Positions 59,592 to 64,000 of a stretch of 64,000 nt of DNA are shown piece after piece. The position numbers and the translations under genes are program-made. Numbering within the stretch: position 1 is the stretch's first letter; each line of letters starts with the position of its first letter. This DNA is from Biscogniauxia marginata (Eukaryota; Ascomycota; Sordariomycetes; Xylariales; Xylariaceae): contig MU404066.1 of the NCBI GenBank assembly GCA_022695795.1, positions 186,001 through 250,000 of the forward strand, read 5' to 3'. The notes beneath the pieces are model-generated. The model saw only the letters and a list, made by a program, of their open reading frames with translations, had not been told where the DNA came from and ran no database searches.

Positions 59592-60588
59592 AAGCATGCC
59601 CTCATCTTCGGGTATCGCCTTTTACTCTATCCTCTCCGGAAGTACCCTGGACCTGTCGCTGCCAAGCTCACAGAGGCGTACGGTGGATTCTTTCCGAACA
59701 GTCTCCGGGCCAGGTTGTTGCGTACAATCAGAACGATGATTTCATCAAGACTTGCGCAGCCGCCGGATGCTCGGCACGATTTATTTGCTGTTTTCAATAG
59801 CCAATCAGAGATCGGCAATAAGGACATTAAGCTCGACGATATTTGGACCGAAGGCCTCTTCTTTTTTGCGGCTGGTGAGTGCCTCTCTATCTGTGTCACG
59901 GTAGCATCTCATCAGAGACTGATCGTGATACATAGGCGGTGAAACAATCGCGTCAACATTGGCTGCTGCCTTCTTCTACCTATCGCGAAATCAAGAGTGC
60001 TACCAGAAGCTTGCCAGAGAGATCCGGTCGACTTTCAGCTCGGGCTCCGAGATCCGCGGCGGATCGCGTCTCACGGGCTGTCGATATCTTCGGGCGTGCA
60101 TCGACGAGACGCTGCGCATGTCACCACCTGTGCCGGGGATCTTATGGCGCGAAACGGTGGCGGACAGCAGACAGCGACCGCTCGTCGTCGACGGACATCT
60201 TATTCCGCCTGGTACGCAGATTGGGGTGAGCATCTACAGCCTCCACCACAATGAGAGGTACTTCCCAGATGCGTTCTAGTTTCGGCCTGAACGATGGCTT
60301 GAAGGGAGTAAGAACGTATCGTATCGTATGATGCGTTCGCCCCCTTCTCGATTGGATCTCGTGGTTGCGCGGGAAAGGCAATGGCCTACCTTAAGACAAG
60401 CTTAGTTCTAGCCAAGACATTCTGGTACATTGACTTTGAAATGGCACCGGGCGATGTAAGGGGAATGGGCGTGAGGGTCCAAGAGGGCGAGTTTCCCATC
60501 CATTGACCTGTTCACAGCATCCCACGATGGTCCACATTTAGTGTGCCATCCCCGCGATAGCGCCAGCCTGAACTTTGTTGCAGAATAG
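59592..60588 (+). pseudogene. Cytochrome P450 remnant with internal deletion, stop and frameshifts
   Basis: The start has the membrane-anchor end and proline region (GYRLLLYPLRKYPGP). This jumps after EAYGGF directly to a segment belonging before the I-helix (LAQPPDARHDLFAVF), so roughly 200 residues are gone. A 61-nt intron (59875..59935) precedes the I-helix (GGETIASTLAAAFFYLS). The ExxR helix (CIDETLRMSPP) and HHNERYFPDAF follow. A TAG at 60277-60279 interrupts before FRPERWLEG. A tandem 5-bp unit at 60316-60330 coincides with a frame change before the heme motif FSIGSRGCAG (Cys codon 60366-60368). Another shift near 60505 precedes the C-terminal block ending at 60588. Overall likeness is to fungal secondary-metabolism P450s, possibly the CYP65 group (tentative). 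Confidence 0.88.
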
Positions 60589-62100
60589 GGGCGTGATTCT
60601 TCTAGCTCCGATGAAGAGAGCCAGCTGGAGATTTCTGAGATCCACTTAATCGGAACAATTTTGACCAATTATACCACCCATCGTCAAACATACTCGCGTT
60701 TGACAGCTGTTACCCCATTTACTGGCTGCAGCCTTAACTTTAATACAACCACGTTGCACCACAAGCTTCGCTACCGGCTTTGCCAGCAATAGCTTTATTT
60801 CCTGGTTTCTTAATTACGAGAGACCATTAATGCATACTGCCTGGATAGGCAGGCTACTTACGGAGCATTTTTGAACATCGTCTGCCTTGCCGGCGCATTT
60901 GTGTGACTCTGCTACCAACCTGCAGATATCATTGAAAGAATGGCGAGACTATTGTCACCAGTCCTAACAACGCGTCGTAGCTTTATGCATACGGGCCTGC
61001 TCTGCGTCGTACAGTATGCAATGCCAACCAACAAACACTTCTTATTGGTTATGATGGTGGCACCAGACATCAAGATCAAGCAAGGCATTCGAGCCTGGGT
61101 AGAACTTGCCGACGGTAGTTTTAGACCAGGACCACCGTACTGAGTGTGCCGACTGACCTGACATTGAAACCTTGTGGAAGCCGGCCAAGCTAACGTGTAC
61201 CAGCAGTCTAGCTAATTTTGCTACATTGAACAGGGCATTACCCGCAGGGAAAGACGTCCAGCCAAGCCAAACATTGCAGCACAAATACTCCCACATACCG
61301 ACATGTCATTGACAAGAGCAATATGCGGTTCTGAAACACATTATCCGCCCGTATGCAACCCTGCCTGAGGCCCTTTTCAACACCGACCCTATTGAGCCCT
61401 ATGGTTGTTGCTGCCATGGCTAGTTGGTTGCTCGGTGAATAACCTAGGCAGCTCTATGGCTTGACAACCTTTAAATAGGCAATTCATATGTGGAATCAGT
61501 CTTCTTGACTTATTTCTTCCTCATCTAAACATAGTCATGCAAATGCCATCATAACCTAGAGCCTTGTTTCTAGTCATATACTCCGACTGTTACACCGGCA
61601 CACAGTTATGTAGTAGAGAAGCCAAGTGTCGGCTCTCACTTCTCATCGATCTTCATGATAGCTGGGACGTAACCCTAGCTATGATAGGAAAAGGTTACAT
61701 CACAGTATAATCAGTTATTTACGTATAATGCTGTGGCCCCCGTGAGGCCTGAACGACAGCCGGTAAAGAAAATATTGGGGAGAAGAAGGGAGCCGAAACA
61801 AGGCACCTAAGCACCCTTTGAGGCTTAACGTAGAATCCCACGTTGACTCTAAGCAGCACATAAATTTATATAAAAATTAAATCAAAAAAAAAGTATCAAC
61901 AAATCATTTTTTTTATTATTATTAAACTGTCAAGATCTTTCCGGGGTTCACGCCACGTTAGTAGTAGTAATAAAAAGTCAGGGTCCCAGCTTTAAAGGAC
62001 CGCCGGCGTAGCCTTGCTTGCTCTTGCTCATAAAAGAACTTACCTGTAGCGGCTATGGTTCAGCTCCGGGGTCAACTTCTGTTGAACTCGCAAAGCGATC
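60589..62100. other. Intergenic between P450 and PKS relics
   Basis: A 67-codon ATG frame at 60940-61143 matches no family I know. The rest is AT-rich with no recognisable domain. Any lost cluster gene could have been here, but nothing shows it. Confidence 0.4.
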
Positions 62101-64000
62101 TCATATGACACAAGATTCCACGCACCCGCTTGCCGTCGTCGGGTTCTCGTTCAAACTGCCTCAGGGCGTCGGGGAACGAACCCAGCTTCTGGGACCTCGT
62201 TTTGAAGCGTAAGAACTTGATGACAGAGCGGCCCGGTAACCGCATCAACCCGGATGGGTTCATCAGCGGGAACTCAGAGAGGCTGAACACGGGTGAGCTA
62301 TAATTTATCCTCCTCCTCGATGGCTCCTAACGAGTTACTCAGCTCCATGCCCACGGCGCCCACTTCCCCGAGCAGCATCCCGCAGTTTTAATAAAGGCCA
62401 TAAAGCGGGTCTTCCGAACCTCTATGTCACCGGATGAAGCCCCTGTACGTGTAAGCAATCTCTCGGCATTCTTACCCCAGGCCCCTATTGCAGGTCAGGT
62501 AACCGGCTTACGATTCTTGCAGTGGATCAATCAAATCCAATATTGGCCACTCGGAGGGGACCAGCGGCCTGGCTGGGGTTCTCAAGTGCATTCTGGTGCT
62601 TGAGAGAGAGAGGCGTGATTCCACCAAACGCCATGTTTGAGAAGATCAGTCTAGCGCTCGACAATGATTTCTATAACATCAAGTTTTGGAGTGCCTGTAT
62701 TGAGGATACCAACGAGTAGGCTAATATGAGATAAGGCACCAGACGAGCTTACGGCATGGCCTCGCGATGGCCTTTCGTCGTGACTTTCGACCGCGAGAGG
62801 CCGGCCAAAATGACGTTCTGGGGGTGCTAGGGGAACGATTAGAATCCACTACATCCCAGATGGCGGAACTTCTAGAGCGTTAATACTACACCTCGGGTTG
62901 GGGATCATGTTGCGAGTTGTTTTCTACTGCATGCTGTAACCCAGGCCGATTTTAGCGACACCCAGATCAACAATGTCGTATTTTTACCTGGTACGGCGAT
63001 GTTGGTTATGGCGGTTGAAGCAGTAGCGCAGCTTGTGCCCGAGAATCGCTCGATTGCAGCCTACTATATAAAGGAGGCCGATTTCATCAGCGTAGACGAA
63101 GGGTCGCCTACAGAAACGGTCCTCGAACTGCGTCCACTGCAGAGAACCTACGAGAAAGAATCTTCATGGTCCCGTATCAGTATCTTTACATACAGCAGAG
63201 ACCGCTGGATTAAATTCTCCCAGGCTACCGGCGAGTCGTATTCGGATTTCCTCCGTTTCCGTTTTCTACGAGCCTGGTTCTGCATGTTCCTGGTGCTTAC
63301 TTAAACCTTACCACTGAACAATTTTTGCATGACTCTTGCTGAGCTATTTCCAAGCTGCCGTGAAAAGTCGCACGGTCCCACGATTACAGAGGACAAGTGG
63401 GATAAAATTCTCAGGGAAGCAGGTTTCTCAGGGAACGACGTCGTTATCGGCGACTACAAGCGCAATGACGTCTGCCATCTTTCTGGGGTTGTGGCGTCCA
63501 AAGCAGTCGCTCAGGGAGAGCCGCCCACCCCCAACGAGGTTTCACCACAGTACAGGCTGCTTTTGGTAGTAGACCCCCGATCTACCCGCCAAATCTCTCT
63601 GTGCGAGGTCATTAGCGGTCGCGTTTCCGAGGCAGGAGTGTTTCGAGAAAGTAAAGTTGTGTCCTTCGCCGACATGGAAAGCACCGATGTGGCGCCATCG
63701 GACGTGGCCATCGACCTCTTCGAGATGGACGAGCCACTCCTCGGCACGCTCAGCGAGAGGCAGTTCGAGGCTCCTGAAAGAGATGACGCTGAAAATACGA
63801 AGCTTAGTCTGGATCAAGGTTCCCTATTCCGACAGGGAAGTAGGCATGAATTATCCTCTGAGTATAACCTCTCGACGGGTTCCCTCCGCGCTATGCGATC
63901 GGAAGCCCTCGATCGTCGCTCTGTCACTCTGGCTATCGAGTCCGCGGACGGGCAGGACCTCGCGGCATGTGCGTGGCATATTAACACTATCCTGGATGTT
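62101..64000 (+). pseudogene. Decayed highly reducing polyketide synthase (partial, runs off window)
   Basis: Fragments follow PKS order. The KS start (HPLAVVGFSFKLPQG) shifts frame at about 62176 into SFWDLVLKRKNLMTERP. An intron-like gap from about 62292 leads to LHAHGAHFPE (62341), which runs straight into late-KS sequence (VLIKAIKR). SNIGHSEGTSGLAG follows, with a GA-repeat frame change before GVIPPNAMFEKI. The KS end WPRDGL is at about 62755-62770. The DH domain begins almost at once (VLGERLESTTSQM; VGDHV; LPGTAMLVMAVEAV). The KS middle with the catalytic Cys, the whole AT, and the methyltransferase are missing. From 63329 one frame stays open to the window end: a linker like those before the enoylreductase (KWDKILREAGFSG; LFRQGSRHELSSEYNLSTGS). 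The upstream part cannot make a working synthase; the right part may extend intact. Confidence 0.88.

Noticed and set aside
60940..61143. 67-codon frame between the P450 and PKS relics as a cluster gene
   Set aside because: No similarity to any tailoring enzyme that I can recognise.

Overview
This window is nuclear DNA of a filamentous ascomycete (Pezizomycotina, most likely Sordariomycetes). Genes carry short introns of about 50-100 bp with GT..AG ends and CTAAC/CTGAC-like branch points. Intergenic distances are 0.3-3.8 kb. The gene set (BUD4, P-type H+-ATPase, DBP9, MOT1, SMC3, RAE1/GLE2, SAS10/UTP3, TSC10, DUF3716, fungal rhodopsin-like protein) is typical of that group. The order cannot be fixed from sequence alone. 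I rebuilt exon joins by hand. For nearly every model the summed exon length is a multiple of three, and family motifs read correctly across the joins.

Layout. 0.4-5.0 kb (-): BUD4/anillin-like septation protein. 7.6-10.9 kb (-): plasma-membrane H+-ATPase. 13.5-15.7 kb (+): DEAD-box helicase DBP9. 18.2-20.3 kb (+): an unrecognised basic, low-complexity protein whose frame is split by one in-frame TAA. 22.1-25.2 kb (-) and 26.4-28.5 kb (+): a divergent pair, an AAA ATPase with a DUF7025-like N-terminus and a DUF7708/STAND-like protein. 29.2-35.4 kb (-): MOT1. 39.1-42.9 kb (+): SMC3. 43.9-45.2 kb (+): a divergent GGCT/AIG2-like protein full of low-complexity inserts. 46.2-47.6 kb (-): RAE1/GLE2. 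48.1-49.9 kb (-): SAS10/UTP3, sharing a 348-bp divergent promoter with TSC10 (50.3-51.5 kb, +). 52.2-53.4 kb (+): a DUF3716 protein with two AT-hook-like motifs and polyQ. 56.1-57.3 kb (-): a seven-helix rhodopsin-like membrane protein.

From about 57.9 kb to the right edge the character changes to a fossil secondary-metabolite cluster. It holds a truncated, frameshifted MFS exporter, a P450 with a large internal deletion, a stop and frameshifts, and a highly reducing polyketide synthase that has lost the KS active-site segment, the AT and the methyltransferase. The PKS returns to a clean open frame that runs off the window.

The left 53 kb is mainly housekeeping (cell division, cohesin, transcription, nuclear export, ribosome assembly, sphingolipid synthesis, proton pumping), with no sign of operon-like linkage. 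The most unusual items are a 7-nt exon between a GT-AG and a GC-AG intron inside the P-loop region of the AAA ATPase, the AAA/STAND-like divergent pair, the in-frame stop at 19901, and the relic PKS cluster. I saw no tRNA, rRNA, CRISPR array or intact transposon.
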